A stretch of 64,000 nucleotides of DNA, from NCBI GenBank assembly GCA_025765615.1, contig JAIVFJ010000084.1:1-64000 (forward strand), given 5' to 3'. The translations under genes and the position numbers were made by a program. The notes under the pieces were generated by a model. The model was given only the letters and a program-made list of their open reading frames with translations. It was not told the DNA's origin and did no database searches. Origin of the DNA: Zopfochytrium polystomum. Taxonomy: Eukaryota > Chytridiomycota > Chytridiomycetes > Chytridiales > Chytridiaceae. Shown piece by piece: positions 10,791-26,869 of the stretch (position 1 is its first letter; each line of letters opens with the position of its first letter).

Positions 10791-11160
10791 CATGTCTCAA
10801 ACTTGACACCTTCCCAATTGAAGGGAGCGCTCCAACCACTGAGCAAGGGAGCCCTATGCCAGCAATTGAGCAAACACTGAGTCACTCAGTCTGCAGCCAT
10901 TGTGCGGAATAATAATAATAATAGTAATAGCAACAAATAATAATAGCGGCAGGTGATGTAGGCGCAACAACAAGTGTCAGTCAGTGGCTTATGCAGACAA
11001 CCAATAATAATAAAATAAAAATAAATACAACAGAGTCCAAGCCAAATGTGTGTATATTGCGCTTTGAGACGGGTGGATAATCCTCACAATTATCAGTGAA
11101 AAAGTGGGTATACACTCTTTTATTTGAGGTCACAGGCTTGACGGCCTGTCGTCCTCACAG
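10791..11160 (-). repeat. tRNA-like dispersed repeat, copy B
   Basis: Second copy of 9898-10264. On the minus strand the tRNA-like end reads TTGCTCAGTGGTTGGAGCG and AAGTTTGAGAC. The opposite end repeats the hairpin (CACAGGC, loop, GCCTGT) and CCTCACAG. An AATAAT-rich stretch near 10910-11020 is specific to this copy. Confidence 0.6.
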
Positions 11161-11291
11161 TGGGGGGTGTTAGGCGGAACTGACTGATTGGGATCAAGAG
11201 GCACAAGACGGAACTGAACCTATTGTGACTGTCAGTTATTGTTCTCACGATGCCCATGGGAGAGCAAGCCACTGCCAATGCAGACCCAGGT

Positions 11292-11430
11292 GCTGGCTTG
11301 CACTGTTGACAAACACTCCGAGTTTTTAAGTGGACAGAAACCCAGTGTAAACAGTTTTCCTCTTCCTCTGCTTGAGCAGAAAATATAGGAGACGCTTTTA
11401 CCCTGTGTCAGTCATGCTTGCCTAGCAACT
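11292..11430. repeat. Dispersed repeat, copy 2 of 2
   Basis: Diverged copy of 6025-6162 (see there). It lies outside the nested element, so the family is not just an internal part of that element. Confidence 0.7.
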
Positions 11431-12310
11431 ATTATAGTGTGCATATCATCATTATGTATGAATTATTTATAACAGAGGTTTTCTCTTTCTCTCTGAGTTG
11501 GGGAGAAGGACCACCCACAAACACACATCTCTACTTCATTCACTCCTTCCACTCACTGTTTACACAAGGTGAGGATAGTGAATGGTGGTACACACCCAGG
11601 TGAGTACATGGTGCCTTCAGGGGCTCCTCTTAAGGGGCCACAGGTGGGGAATGCAGCTGGCTCCACCACCAACTGTGTGACACTGCTGGCTCTGTTGGAG
11701 TGAGGATCACAGGCACTCTGCTGCAGAGGCAACAGTGGTGGTGTCGTTGTCCCTGCGAGGGTGTCAGTGGCTGCGCTCCGCAAGGCCCCTGACACATGAG
11801 AGTTCTATCTACGAGTGCCTGCGTCGATCCTATTGCTGTGAGAGTGAGGTGTGTGAGTACAAGTGCGATGCAATTACGCCTGTTGATCGAGTGCTCGTGC
11901 CAATGCAGCCAGCGGCAGCAGGTTGCGTGTATGATTGTTGGTGTTTCCACGTGTGAGTTCCCAACTAGCGACCTTCCAACCCCTACATAGTTGACTCCCT
12001 TCTCTCTCCCCCTCGTCATTGTCAACAACAAGGGCTCCTGTGGCACCCCCGTCGACAAGGGGCGCTAGGTAGCGTCCTGTCTGTCCTGTAGCTATTAACT
12101 GCTCCCATCGTACTTGAGAATAGGTTCTTTGCAAGATAAAACCTGCTGTTGCCCTCTTCTCTCTTTTATTCTGCAGTTGTGTTGCACCATTAGGAGTGCC
12201 CTTCTGTTTCCCCTTGCACCAGCCCGTGGCCACACAAGTAATTGGTGCTCCCACACCAATCCCTCAGAGGATTGTCCCTCTGAATGTTCATTCTTTGTGT
12301 TCAAGATCCC
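11431..12310. other. Unassigned, probably transposon-derived
   Basis: No defensible gene. Overlapping minus-strand ORFs (12254-11874 and 12304-12095) are arginine-rich at one end and contain LVDGGATG, which could echo a retroviral-type protease site. This is too weak to name. A perfect short hairpin (ATTGGTG, loop, CACCAAT) lies at about 12239-12258. Confidence 0.3.
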
Positions 12311-12509
12311 TGTTAGAAAGTAGGGATACTTCGTGCACTAGGCAAGTCGTAGGGTTGAAACACCCCTAGACAGCAGCCCAATAAAGTTAGTTTTTTGTAG
12401 CCTATTATTTGCTTTCCTTCACTCTTGGGCCTGGATCCCAGGGTCAAAGGAGTGAGCATAGTCTCACAATGGACGGACCTGTTCCCTCCGGAGAGGCCTT
12501 TCTGTAACA
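12311..12509. repeat. Candidate solo LTR (199 bp)
   Basis: The block begins TGTTAGAAAG and ends CTTTCTGTAACA. That gives TG...CA ends with an imperfect inverted repeat, as in LTRs. No flanking 5-bp duplication and no second copy are seen, so it may be a recombined remnant. Confidence 0.35.
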
Positions 12510-13388
12510 AATAGGCCTACCATACGTACGTCACACATCCACCCAAGGACCAGTGGAACGGCTCTGTTGCCCACAGGGTATCCCCTTCATGAGGCCAGCG
12601 GCACGGCAGATGGGCAAGAGACGGGCACTCTGTACCTGTTCCCCTGCAGCATCTCTGCTGCACCAAGGCCCTTCATGGGACCGTTCCAACGACCACTCTG
12701 TCTACACCCCATTCAGACTCGTTGCTCCTTCATTGCGATATAAGACAAATTCTCCAGATATAAATAGCCTGGCTCAAAAGTCAGTTACACACTTCGCACT
12801 TCACCACATACGACGTACCCTGGCACTAAGTTACTTGCTGCCACTCCCTGTATTCCAAATCAATAAACCAACATTGTACAAAGAACTATCTGGCTTTTTA
12901 AAGGGGAGGTGGCCCTGTGGACCTCGGTTTGCGTTGTCCACGGTGTGGTCGCAAAGTAGAGATGAGGTGGAGCGTTTGCGTTAAAAAAGGTCAAAGTCTG
13001 GATAGAATACATATGGGGGATGGGACAGAAACTTGTCCATGATGAGTAAGAGGCAGAAAGTTCTGTTTCTGTGGCGGAGGAGTCAGAAAACATGTTGTTC
13101 AAGGGAGGGATGGGGGGGTCAGTGTTGCTGTTCAACCCAGCCCTTTGGGGTTCGGCTTGCAAGTATTGGCACAACATGAGATCTTCGGTGCCAAATAGCC
13201 CTTCCATTATCACAAAAATAATGATTCTCAGGGCGTCGCTCTGTCGTTGGCGGTTGTTCCAGGGTAACGGAGCCAAATCTTTTTATACCCCCTCCTCCAG
13301 TGCATAATCTCGTAATCCCACAGGTACTTTATAACATGGAATGTGAGGTGTTATGGAGGCTCGAACGACAGGAAACATGTGGACGATT
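12510..13388. other. Gene-free stretch upstream of the BCS1 3' end
   Basis: ORFs on both strands (12553-12984 plus, 13276-12860 minus) resemble nothing I know and have no supporting context. AATAAA occurs near 12862 and a TATA-like ATATAAATAG near 12757, possibly another retroelement terminal repeat. Confidence 0.3.
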
Positions 13389-14895
13389 TCATTTATTTCT
13401 CTCTCCTTCGATTGAACCTTGAAGGTCCTGACCCACAGAAGCCAAAGTAACTACATTCTCAGGTCGGTCCCTATTGATGACGAAGAGACCTTGAAGATAG
13501 GCGGGGCTTGGTCGCGTCGAAGATGGGGCATTCGGAATAGGGAGCAAGCGGTCGACGAATCTATCGGCTAAGGCGATCTCCCAAGGAAAGAAGTGCAGAA
13601 ACATTCGGCGTGCCTGCTCGCGTGTGACGTTGTCCAGGAGTGCTTTCACGTCGACCCGACCTGGGCGAATCAGAGCTGGGTCGAGGCGATCGATATGGTT
13701 CGTCGTCATGAACACTATGCGCTCCTCAGACGCCGCGACACCGTCCAATGCGTTGAGGAGTCCCGAAAAGGTCACCATTGACTGAAATCTGGTTTAAAAC
13801 GATCAGAAACGAGGAACAGGGCTCGGCCAAGGGCCGTGGAAAGCTCAACAAACTCGTCTCGTACCCTTGTGTGTCCGAAGCCTCCCGCTTTGAAAACGCC
13901 GCATCAATGTCTTCGAGGAGGATAAAACTTCTTGGAGGAGCGTTCGCGAGAAGATGTGCGAGCCTGTCATCAGTCATGCCGCGTTCGCTCAGATTCAAAA
14001 CACAAATGTTGTAGTCGAGATGCCCAGCAAGAGCTTGTATGAAAGAAGTCTTGCCACTCCCTGGAGGGCCATAGAGCAGGTAGCCTCGTCGGTATGGGAT
14101 TCCCCTGTCGTGGTACCACTTCCCATTGCGAAGGAATGAGTTCAGATCTCCGACAATTGCCTCGGCTTGGCCTTCGGCGAGAATAACCGATTGCAGCTCA
14201 CGCCTCCGGCGTGGCGCTCCAAAGGGCCTCCATTCCGGTCCGTAAGAGGTGAAAACGACCGTCTTGCCAACCTCAGCAGCCATCGCATCATCGCGGGCCT
14301 CGGCGAGCATTTCCAAAAGCAGCGGTTTATCCCTCGCGAGGCCAGTGATCGTGACTGTCTCCCAAGGAGCGCCTGAGCGGAGGTCGATCATGGCGCGTTC
14401 GCGGGACCGCTCAATCTGAAACCATGCACGATTCTTATAAAGCAGATGGTGGCGACCTGGGGCTGGCACCAATGCAAAGGTAGAATGAGTAGAGCCGTTT
14501 TCACGAGTGTGGAGAGTGGTTTCGATGGAAAGCTGGTTTGAAGGAGAGAGGAGCGCCTTCAAAAGGAAGGAGGACGGAGACTCGGGCAATGCACGTGGCG
14601 GATCAGTCCGTTGGTGCGCAGTGACGGTCGCCTCTGAAGGAGATGGTGGCACGGAATGGTTTTCCCCATGCAGAGCAAACTTCAAGTTCCTTGATGAGGA
14701 CGGCTGCCCGAGGCCATTCCGAGAGGCCCATTGCAAAAACCACGTGTATGACGGATCTTTGCTGGGAATTTCCAGAGTAACAAGGAGCCTCCGGCGAAGG
14801 AGGGACACGCCCTGGAGCGCACCTTGCCGCAAGACCGCAACACCGGCGCCGACGCCGATCAAGCCAAAACTGATATAGTTTGAGGAGTAAACCAT
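13389..14895 (-). CDS. BCS1: Mitochondrial chaperone BCS1-like AAA ATPase
   Basis: Two exons (14895-13865, 13788-13389; 76-bp intron with donor GTACGAG, acceptor CCAG) give 476 aa. BCS1 is a heptameric AAA protein of the mitochondrial inner membrane. It moves the folded Rieske Fe-S protein across the membrane during complex III assembly. The N-terminus has the family's single membrane helix and import region, then [11 protein letters not shown]. The AAA domain has Walker [10 protein letters not shown] (about residue 285), Walker [11 protein letters not shown] and the BCS1 hallmark [12 protein letters not shown] just after the intron. The second AAA half carries [18 protein letters not shown] with the arginine finger. 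Only by splicing at CCAG, not the TTTCAG seven bases further on, does the frame join the hallmark. Length fits the family. It is divergent from the ABC transporter. Confidence 0.93.
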
Positions 14896-15604
14896 CTGTT
14901 CTCAGTATCTGCGCAGGTAAAGGCTATCTATTCTCTGCAGACGGAGGCGATTCTCAGGCCCGTGTGTGTGAGGAGCGAGCGCAAAGGCGATGTGGGAGGT
15001 CGCGCACGCGCTTCAATAGCTTTACTCACCCGGCGGAGAAATACGGGTTGTTCGCCAAAACGTCGAGCATCGAGGCTATCGGGGTCGACGAAGGAGAAGA
15101 AGAAGGATGCCCGCCCTTGTCAGGAACTGGGAAGACAGACCTTGTCACGAGTTGCACGAGATCGGAAAACCGGGGGCGATGCCTTGCCCGAGCCCGGTGC
15201 TCGGGAGCTGGCGACTCCGTCCGGCGTTTGTAGATTATGCAGAGACAAACCGGAAAATCAGCCGAGCACCCTCAGTTTGGCACAACATTTTTGAAAAGGA
15301 CTCCACATGCTGACAAACCATGCAGGCAGAGTCAGAGACAGACAAATGGGGCAAGGGGATTAAATGAATCGGATAGGCTGAACAGTGAGCGACGAAGGCC
15401 CCATTTTTTATATATTCATCGGGGCGCAGCGAGATCAAGATTGAGAGCCCCTGACACGACACGGCCGACAACTTGCTTAGACTCGTGTTGGTACGACCGA
15501 TTCGCTTCGCCTCGATGCGCTTCTCCGCGTACCCGATGCACTGCTTACATGTTGCCGAAAGCAGCTTTTCTTAACCCTTCTTGGACAGCCCGCCCCGCTC
15601 CACC
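14896..15604. promoter_or_regulatory. Divergent intergenic region, BCS1/ABCC
   Basis: 709 bp between two start codons facing away. Plus-strand ORFs here overlap in several frames and are not gene-like. No clear TATA box. An ACCATGG context marks the ABCC start. Confidence 0.5.
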
Positions 15605-20801
<5,197 letters not shown>

Positions 20802-20902
20802 ATCGGGTTCTGCATCTCTTCGTGAGTCTCCGAAGACAACCGAATCGATACGTGCCTTTCTTTCTTTCTTTCACGTTTTATATGATTTTTTGGGAATGAA
20901 AG

Positions 20903-22377
20903 ATGAGCGGTCCTGACTCTGTCGCTACAAAGGGCCGAACCTCCTGGTCCATTCAACAGAGTACGTGAAGAGCGCGCGGTTAGAATGTCGAGTGATGGGT
21001 CGGGTGGATGCGATGGGTGATGTGACCCATGACCGGACTCCCAGACTAGCTTTTGCCCTGCTTCCAACGGATTGATCTTCAAATTCGTAGTTCGACGGCA
21101 CTATGCCGATATCGCGAAAACGAACCCAGAGGCCCTGAAAGCATCCGGCAGCGTGATGGACAACGCTGCCATCCTCGCCGCACGGTCCGTCCTCGAATAT
21201 CACATGCTGCCTCATTCGCCGGCAGTGCTGACTCCACCACCACTCCTTCCTTACGAACACCTCGCATCGTGCGTGCACCACTCAGTTCACAGTGGCTTGG
21301 ACGAAACTAAGGATCCGGCCCCTCGAGAGGCATATGTCGCCGCCGCTCCCGCCGCAGATGGGCCAACGTCAGACTCGTCCGCAGAGATCGCGAAGTCGCC
21401 ACCGCCCCCGCCACCCCGCCGGATCGGGCGGCGCGGCGAATTGTTTAAACCTCCAGTTTCCCCACCGCCTGCGCCATACGCCTGGACGGACGGCTGGAAG
21501 GAGCCTTGGGAAGCCGGCGCGGCGAAGGGATTGTGTACTTGCGGCAGTGGCGGCAGCACAAAGAGGAAGTTGATGCCTGGCACGGGAGTGCTGGGTTCCG
21601 ATGACGACGACGAGGAGGATGAGCCGGTGCTTGTTATTCGCTCCTTCAAGAGCGGGCAAGCTGGCGTCATTGCAGCGCGGGCGGCTGTGGCCTCCGCGGT
21701 TGCGACTGGACACAACCGAGATGCTCTGGCTCGGCTTGCAGCTCCATTGACAGGATTAATACCCGCACTTAAAATATTAGATTTGGGATGCGGGATGGGT
21801 CGAAGGTGTGTGTCAACGGCCCTCCACTATTGCAGGTGTGTCTTACTTCATCTTTTCCAGTTCTATGCCCTTCTTCTCGGCTGGTGAAGACTACCGATTT
21901 GAGGTCATAGGTATCGACGCAACGCCTGAGGTAATATAAGTTGTCCGATTAACCGGAAACTTATCAAGCTCCACGTTATAATAGATGCTCGAAAAAGCGA
22001 AGCTTCTCCCGTTTAGGCGTTTAAAATGCCTCGATTTGGAGGAGCCTTGGGATCTTGGGGAAGTCTTCGATGCAGCGGGTAGTTTAAACGCTCTTTGTAA
22101 CTCCTCTGTTATTTATTGACTGATGTGAACAGTTTGCGTCGGAGTCTCCAGATACATCCGCGACTTTCAGGCTTTTTTTGAAAGCACCGTTCGGCATCTC
22201 AGGGCAGGGGCATGTCTGGCCATGACGGTTCATCAATCTCGGAGACCTCGCCTGCTTTCGGCTGCGGAACGGAGTGGCTGCTCCATCGTCTACGACTTTT
22301 CACTAGAGTGTACAGATATTGTCGATGATGACGTGGCGTTTGCTGGGCCATTGTGCCTGTTTTTGTTTCGTGTTTGA
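20903..22377 (+). CDS. Class I SAM-dependent methyltransferase
   Basis: Exons 20903-20960, 21091-21805, 21861-21930, 21985-22078, 22133-22377; 393 aa. The C-terminal half is a Rossmann-fold methyltransferase. Motif I is LDLGCGMG at about residue 250. An acidic residue follows the second strand (VIGIDATPEML), then CLDLEEP and the FDAAVCVGVSRYI strand. These resemble the Williams-Beuren/METTL27-like group of small methyltransferases. The N-terminal 240 residues are unusual: proline runs and an acidic patch (DDDDEEDEP). The first exon, only 58 bp, is inferred from a strong GTACGT donor that rejoins IRRHYADIAK. The substrate is unknown. It starts 101 bp after the ABCC stop on the same strand. Confidence 0.8.
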
Positions 22378-22741
22378 AAGTGTGAGACACTTCCAGATTT
22401 CATTATACCAACCAGGACGAGTAAATCACTCCTTTTTATTTTGAGCTTTCGCTTTTGATTATTTCAAGCCGGGAATTTCCCGATTCCTTATGGACTGTGC
22501 TTTGGCCTTGCTCGATAATGGAACAGCCAGAGTCTGAACTAAAACTGAAAATTCTGAACAAGCCAAATAGACCCAGATATTTTCGGGGTCCGTATGGCAT
22601 TCACCAACCCGATCTTTTCGATGGTGCGTCGTCATCCGGATGGTCCTCAAGGCTCGCCACACCATATAAGGCTTCCATTACTGCCAGTGCCTTGCCGATT
22701 AGATACTGACAATATTGGAAGCCTCGAAAATATTCCTTTAT
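22378..22741. other. Convergent 3' spacer, methyltransferase/PPIL6
   Basis: 364 bp between two stop codons facing each other. No ORF or RNA gene is recognisable. Confidence 0.4.
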
Positions 22742-24262
22742 TCAAACGCTTTCTCCTTCCTCACCGTCATGGCTCATTGTTCGTTCTTTCATGACCGTAG
22801 GACCTTCATTCTCCTTGCGTTCTGACAGTGGCAGAGAGCTCTCAACATTTTCCTGTTCCCGACTGAGCGGCTGCGTTGTCTCCGAAGCGGCTTCAATTGG
22901 CCTTGTTGCCGACCCAGCCTCTTTCGAAACCGATTCTTCTTTCTTGACAACAACTCCGCATCCACCCACTACAATTTTCTCCAACGGCTTTTCAAAACGA
23001 GTTTCGATGCCCTCCAACCGGTCCAAGACATCCGCACCATCCACGCATCTCCCAACGCACACGAACTTGCGGTTGAAGTACGGCATTGGCCGGAACGTCA
23101 CCATAAATTGGGAGAAGTTGCTGTGAGGGCCGTAGTTTACCATGGAAACGTTTCCGCGATGGTCATGACTGAGAATAAAGTTTTCGTCTGAAAACTCTCA
23201 GGAATCAGTCGACGGAACAACCATCAGGTCGACATACCGGGCAGTGGTTCACCCATGAGAGGACCGTCATCCGTTTCAAATTCTGGAGTGAAAGTTGGTC
23301 TATTAAGCCTAAAAATGAATGATGCTCAAAGAAACAATAAAAATCGAAGAAGGGACGAGAAAATACGTACCTCCTGCTTGCATCCACCCTTCCGGAACTA
23401 GACGATTCACCTCGGTACCAACGAACGAAAGCTGCTGTTCGTCGAGCGGATTTCGTGCAGACCCTTCAAAGAAACTGATAAAGTGACGAACAGTCAAAGG
23501 TATAACGCTGTCATACAGCTTCGCGAAGGGGATTCAACACTTAGGATTTGCATGAAATCACGGCCTTTGCTCAATACCTCGATAAGTAATCTACCATAAG
23601 GCTGGCCTCCTACGAGAAAGTCCAAATAGACGATCGAGTGCTAAGTTCCAGTCGTTAATGTCAATTGGAAATCGACTCAATTGGTTCTCCCCACCTCCAA
23701 TTGGGCCAAGTACCTTCCAAACTCAACGTCGGCGAGTTTCTGAATTTCCTCGTTTTCCGCATCTGTCGCCGTAGCGGACGGGTCAAAGGAGTAATTTTCC
23801 CGAGTCCAGGCAGAAAATTGTGTCAAACTCCACAGCTCCGGCAATGGAGCGTCGCGGCCCGCGCGTTGCTTTGAATCAAACCGAGAAAATAGAAAGTAAA
23901 CGGACTGGTAGTTCGTGTCTTTGAGGTCCGGATAAGACTGGGAGTATTTATTTTTAAATAGAATTGATTCAACGAGGAGGGGCCGATCTTGGGGCCGCGT
24001 TACCTTCTTCAGCTTAGCGAGGCGTTCGGGAAATTCAAAGTCCGTGACGCCGTGAACTTTCAAGTCCAAAGCATCTGGGTTATTGCGGAGGATTTCCTTG
24101 TTGAACGCCTTAGAAGGGGGAAGGGAAGAAAGTGGACACCTCTTCACTTCACACCTCTGCTGTTAACCTCGCCCTCTGAAAAGGTGTCGATCGAATGCTG
24201 CCGGTGATTTCCACACAGTAAAGAGCCGTGGCATCGCCAGGTTTGCAAACGCGTCTTGTCAT
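22742..24262 (-). CDS. PPIL6-like cyclophilin-domain protein
   Basis: Exons 24262-24155, 24108-24004, 23937-23695, 23640-23578, 23518-23367, 23308-23238, 23187-22742; 395 aa. N-terminal half: a redoxin-like domain as in PPIL6 (ALYCVEITG, FQRARLTAE, then VYFLFS). Then a cyclophilin domain (VYLDFLVGGQPYGRLLIE, VPEGWMQAG, SQFMVTF, FVCVGRCVDG), and a Glu/Ser-rich tail. Active cyclophilins use R55, F60, Q63, W121 and H126 (CypA numbering). Here R and Q are kept, the F60 site is W, and the W121-H126 region reads YFNRKF, so isomerase activity is doubtful. PPIL6 is typical of ciliated cells. The 66-bp intron 23938-24003 is a multiple of three and open, so it might be retained. Exon 5 uses GTATTT rather than the nearby GTACGT donor to keep frame. 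Confidence 0.8.
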
Positions 24263-24329
24263 GAAGTTCAGGGCAATGTATTTGAAAATATATGTTCACT
24301 GAGATAATGGAATGAGGAAACTTGCAAGA

Positions 24330-24934
24330 CTACGGAGAGCGGCATGTGAACTGAGGGCACTTTTGAAAAGTCAGTGACTGCCTGAAACACAAAATCAACT
24401 CGAATGGCCAACCAACCGGTGCAACAAAACAAGCTTGCGGTTCATCTACGCATACTTGGCCAGTTGCGCATGGCGATGACCCACACGTCAGCCCGTTCGA
24501 GTCGTCTGGGTTGAGCTTCGATTTGCGATCGGGCTCGCAAATTCGCCTACACTCTTCAATGGACTTGTGGGGGGCAGTGAAGGAATCAGCATTACAAGCG
24601 TGAATTCGGTAAATACATATCAATCAACCTTAAAAGGAGCCGATTCAAGTCCGCAAGAAGCGATCATAATCGGAGAGCACTTTTCCTTGCTGCTATCGTA
24701 GTAGAATCGGCGAACGGATGTATCGGACTGCGGGCACTTGTTGGTGCTAGGCACAACAGCGCACATCGTACTGTCGACCGGTGATGGCATGTTGATCGCT
24801 CCAAGCCCAGGGATCAGCTGCGATTCCACTGTTCCAGCCGATACGACCATGACCAATATCGCAAGGGAAAGGAACCAACGGCTTGCACCGCTGTATGTGA
24901 TGCTGGTCGCTTCACCCTTTGTCGGCGGCGTCAT
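24330..24934 (-). CDS. Secreted Kunitz/BPTI-domain protein
   Basis: Exons 24934-24629, 24563-24417, 24359-24330; 160 aa. A hydrophobic signal segment (WFLSLAILVMVVSAG) near residue 25 precedes one Kunitz domain. After splicing, the six cysteines are spaced 9, 19, 8, 13 and 4; bovine pancreatic trypsin inhibitor has 9, 16, 8, 13, 4. So the intron inside the domain is confirmed by the fold. The loop residue after the second Cys, normally the specificity-setting Lys/Arg, is Pro, which argues against simple trypsin inhibition. The tail is a second Cys-rich motif (CGSSPC, QVCVDEPQACFVAPCPQFTC). It lies head to head with the lipase gene. Kunitz domains are rare in fungi. I am sure of the domain; the function is open. 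Confidence 0.8.
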
Positions 24935-25033
24935 GGGGCCAAGTTTGAAGTCGGATGTGGAATTTCCCTTTTCAAACAGCGCCAAACAGACAGGAAGCCG
25001 CGCCACAAGCACCCATCGAGCAAGCACCTGACA
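24935..25033. promoter_or_regulatory. Short divergent promoter, Kunitz/lipase
   Basis: Only 99 bp separate the two start codons, so the genes must share regulatory DNA or start transcription inside each other. No TATA box is evident. Confidence 0.5.
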
Positions 25034-26687
25034 ATGGAGAACTCCAACCGACGCGCCATTCGCGGACGCACAGTGGTATCTCAAGCAGCACTCCTATCCC
25101 TTGAATCTGCAAGATTGGAGGTCCGCGTTGGGCGCGGTAGGCAGCCTCGCCTGCGATCGCCAACTCCAAGTTACTTGTTTTGGACCTGCTGCTGGCTACC
25201 TCTACTTCTCCAACATTCTGCAGTCAATGGTCAGCGCCCGGCTGAACCCGCGGACACCGCCCGCATGATAAGCACCAATTCGCGATACTTTGTGTACCAG
25301 AACGGCGACGGGGCCTTCATTGCGCGCAATAGACGAACACTCTTCGCAACAATGTCCATGGACCAACAGGCTCAGCTTGCAAATTGCCCCAGCCTACCAC
25401 CACGCCGATCCGCCCCTACCTCCGTGCATGATCTTCGAATCGACGACATATCTGTAATTGCAGCGATGGGTGACAGGTAAGTGCAGCCATTAGTTGACTG
25501 GGACATGGTCAGACTAAAGTTTGACTTCTGAAGCATCACCGCCGCATTCGCTGCCAAAGGCCTTCCGACTCCCGGCGAAATCACCGACGTTCGCCACACA
25601 GAGGAAAACAGAGGGGCCTCATTCGTCATGGGCGGCGATGTAGGGGCCGTCACGCTGCCTAATTTTATTCGGCGCTACAATCCACAGCTGAAGGGATTCA
25701 GCGTAGGAGACCACCTCGCTGAAGTGTGCTACGGCCCACTCTGTTTGCCTTACGCACATTGGCCCACCGACCATCTGAATGCGGCTCAGACTGGCTCCCT
25801 TGTGATGAACTTGGAGCGGCAGCTTGCCTACCTCACCGACGCGATGATCCTCTCTCGGGACATTGACTTCCATAAGGACTTCAAACTTATATCGCTATTT
25901 ATTGGGAGTAATGATCTGTGCGCGGGTTGCTCAAAGGAGTTGAACCACACGTTTCTGTCCCCGGACGCTTTCGAGGCTCAGATCCGATACGTTTTGAACG
26001 CGCTGCGGAGAAACATTCCTCGAACTGTCGTTAATGTAAATTTCGCCAATGACCCCTTCCGCTTATGTAATCGTCACCTCAGATTCAGATGGAGTTGATG
26101 GTTTCCCAGACGTGGGACTTGACGAACGACGAGCCTTGGTGTGCAACATTACGGGCGTCTGGGCTTGCTTTCGAGTGGTAATAAACTTTACTTACCCAAT
26201 TCGCAGCTAACTTGATTTTGCAAGCACCTGTGCATTTCTTCCGGGGGAGATTGGGGTCGCAACGAGAAAGCGGTAGGAATAACGAGAATTTCGGTGGTTT
26301 CTCACCTTGGAAATGCGGCTAGAATGGACGCCGTTGTAGTGGAGTACAATCGCCGACTCATCAAAATCGCCTCGGATTTCCAAAGCGGGGAGCAAGATCC
26401 TTCGTTCATGGTGATCCTTGACCCGCTGTTTTCAAACGTGACAATCAGCGAATGGGGGATGGAGCACGTATCCGACGTCGATTGCTTCCACCCTTCACTC
26501 CTTACGCATGCACTGATGGCCATCGGTGTTTGGTAAGTAATTTGTGTCGAATTCCCACTCTGAAGCGCCCGTTAGGAGCAACCTATTCGTTCCCTTCAAG
26601 TTGAAAGCGTCCAAGTTGACTCGACCGGACCCCTCCAACCCTCCAACACTATTTTGCCCAACTGAAGCATCAAGGTTGCAGTTCTAA
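25034..26687 (+). CDS. PLB1-like GDSL phospholipase/lipase, probably secreted or membrane-anchored
   Basis: Exons 25034-25476, 25534-26035, 26083-26177, 26225-26272, 26323-26532, 26576-26687; 469 aa. The family hydrolyses acyl esters of phospholipids. Splicing of the first intron creates the nucleophile block GDSITAAF (Ser). Later come MGGDVGAVTLPNF (Gly), FIGSNDLC (Asn of the GxND block), the PWC...FEC pair typical of PLB1, and DCFHPS with the catalytic Asp and His. This matches the animal/protist PLB1 branch rather than fungal secreted PLB. A hydrophobic segment near residue 50 suggests a signal anchor; a later Met might be used. The 50-bp intron 26273-26322 was chosen because reading through meets TAG and only this junction restores the frame. 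Confidence 0.88.
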
Positions 26688-26869
26688 CCTAGTCGCAAGT
26701 TTATTTATAGTCACCGCCATCCGACAAAGAGAAATACAGTTTCTGCACGTGAAGCACTTGAATGCTGTTGCTCCACCCCATGACTACTTTATTTTCAAAG
26801 TCCTTTGCTTTTCTGCATGTTCCACAATCTTCCTTTCAACAAACATTCCCTGTACGGAGAAAAGAATTA

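Noticed and set aside
12553..12984. 143-aa plus-strand ORF
   Set aside because: No motif, no splice context and located among retroelement debris.
13781..13788. TTTCAG as acceptor of the BCS1 intron
   Set aside because: It breaks the frame with the phase-2 donor. CCAG seven bases upstream rebuilds the conserved GF-S-VTFSGLL block.
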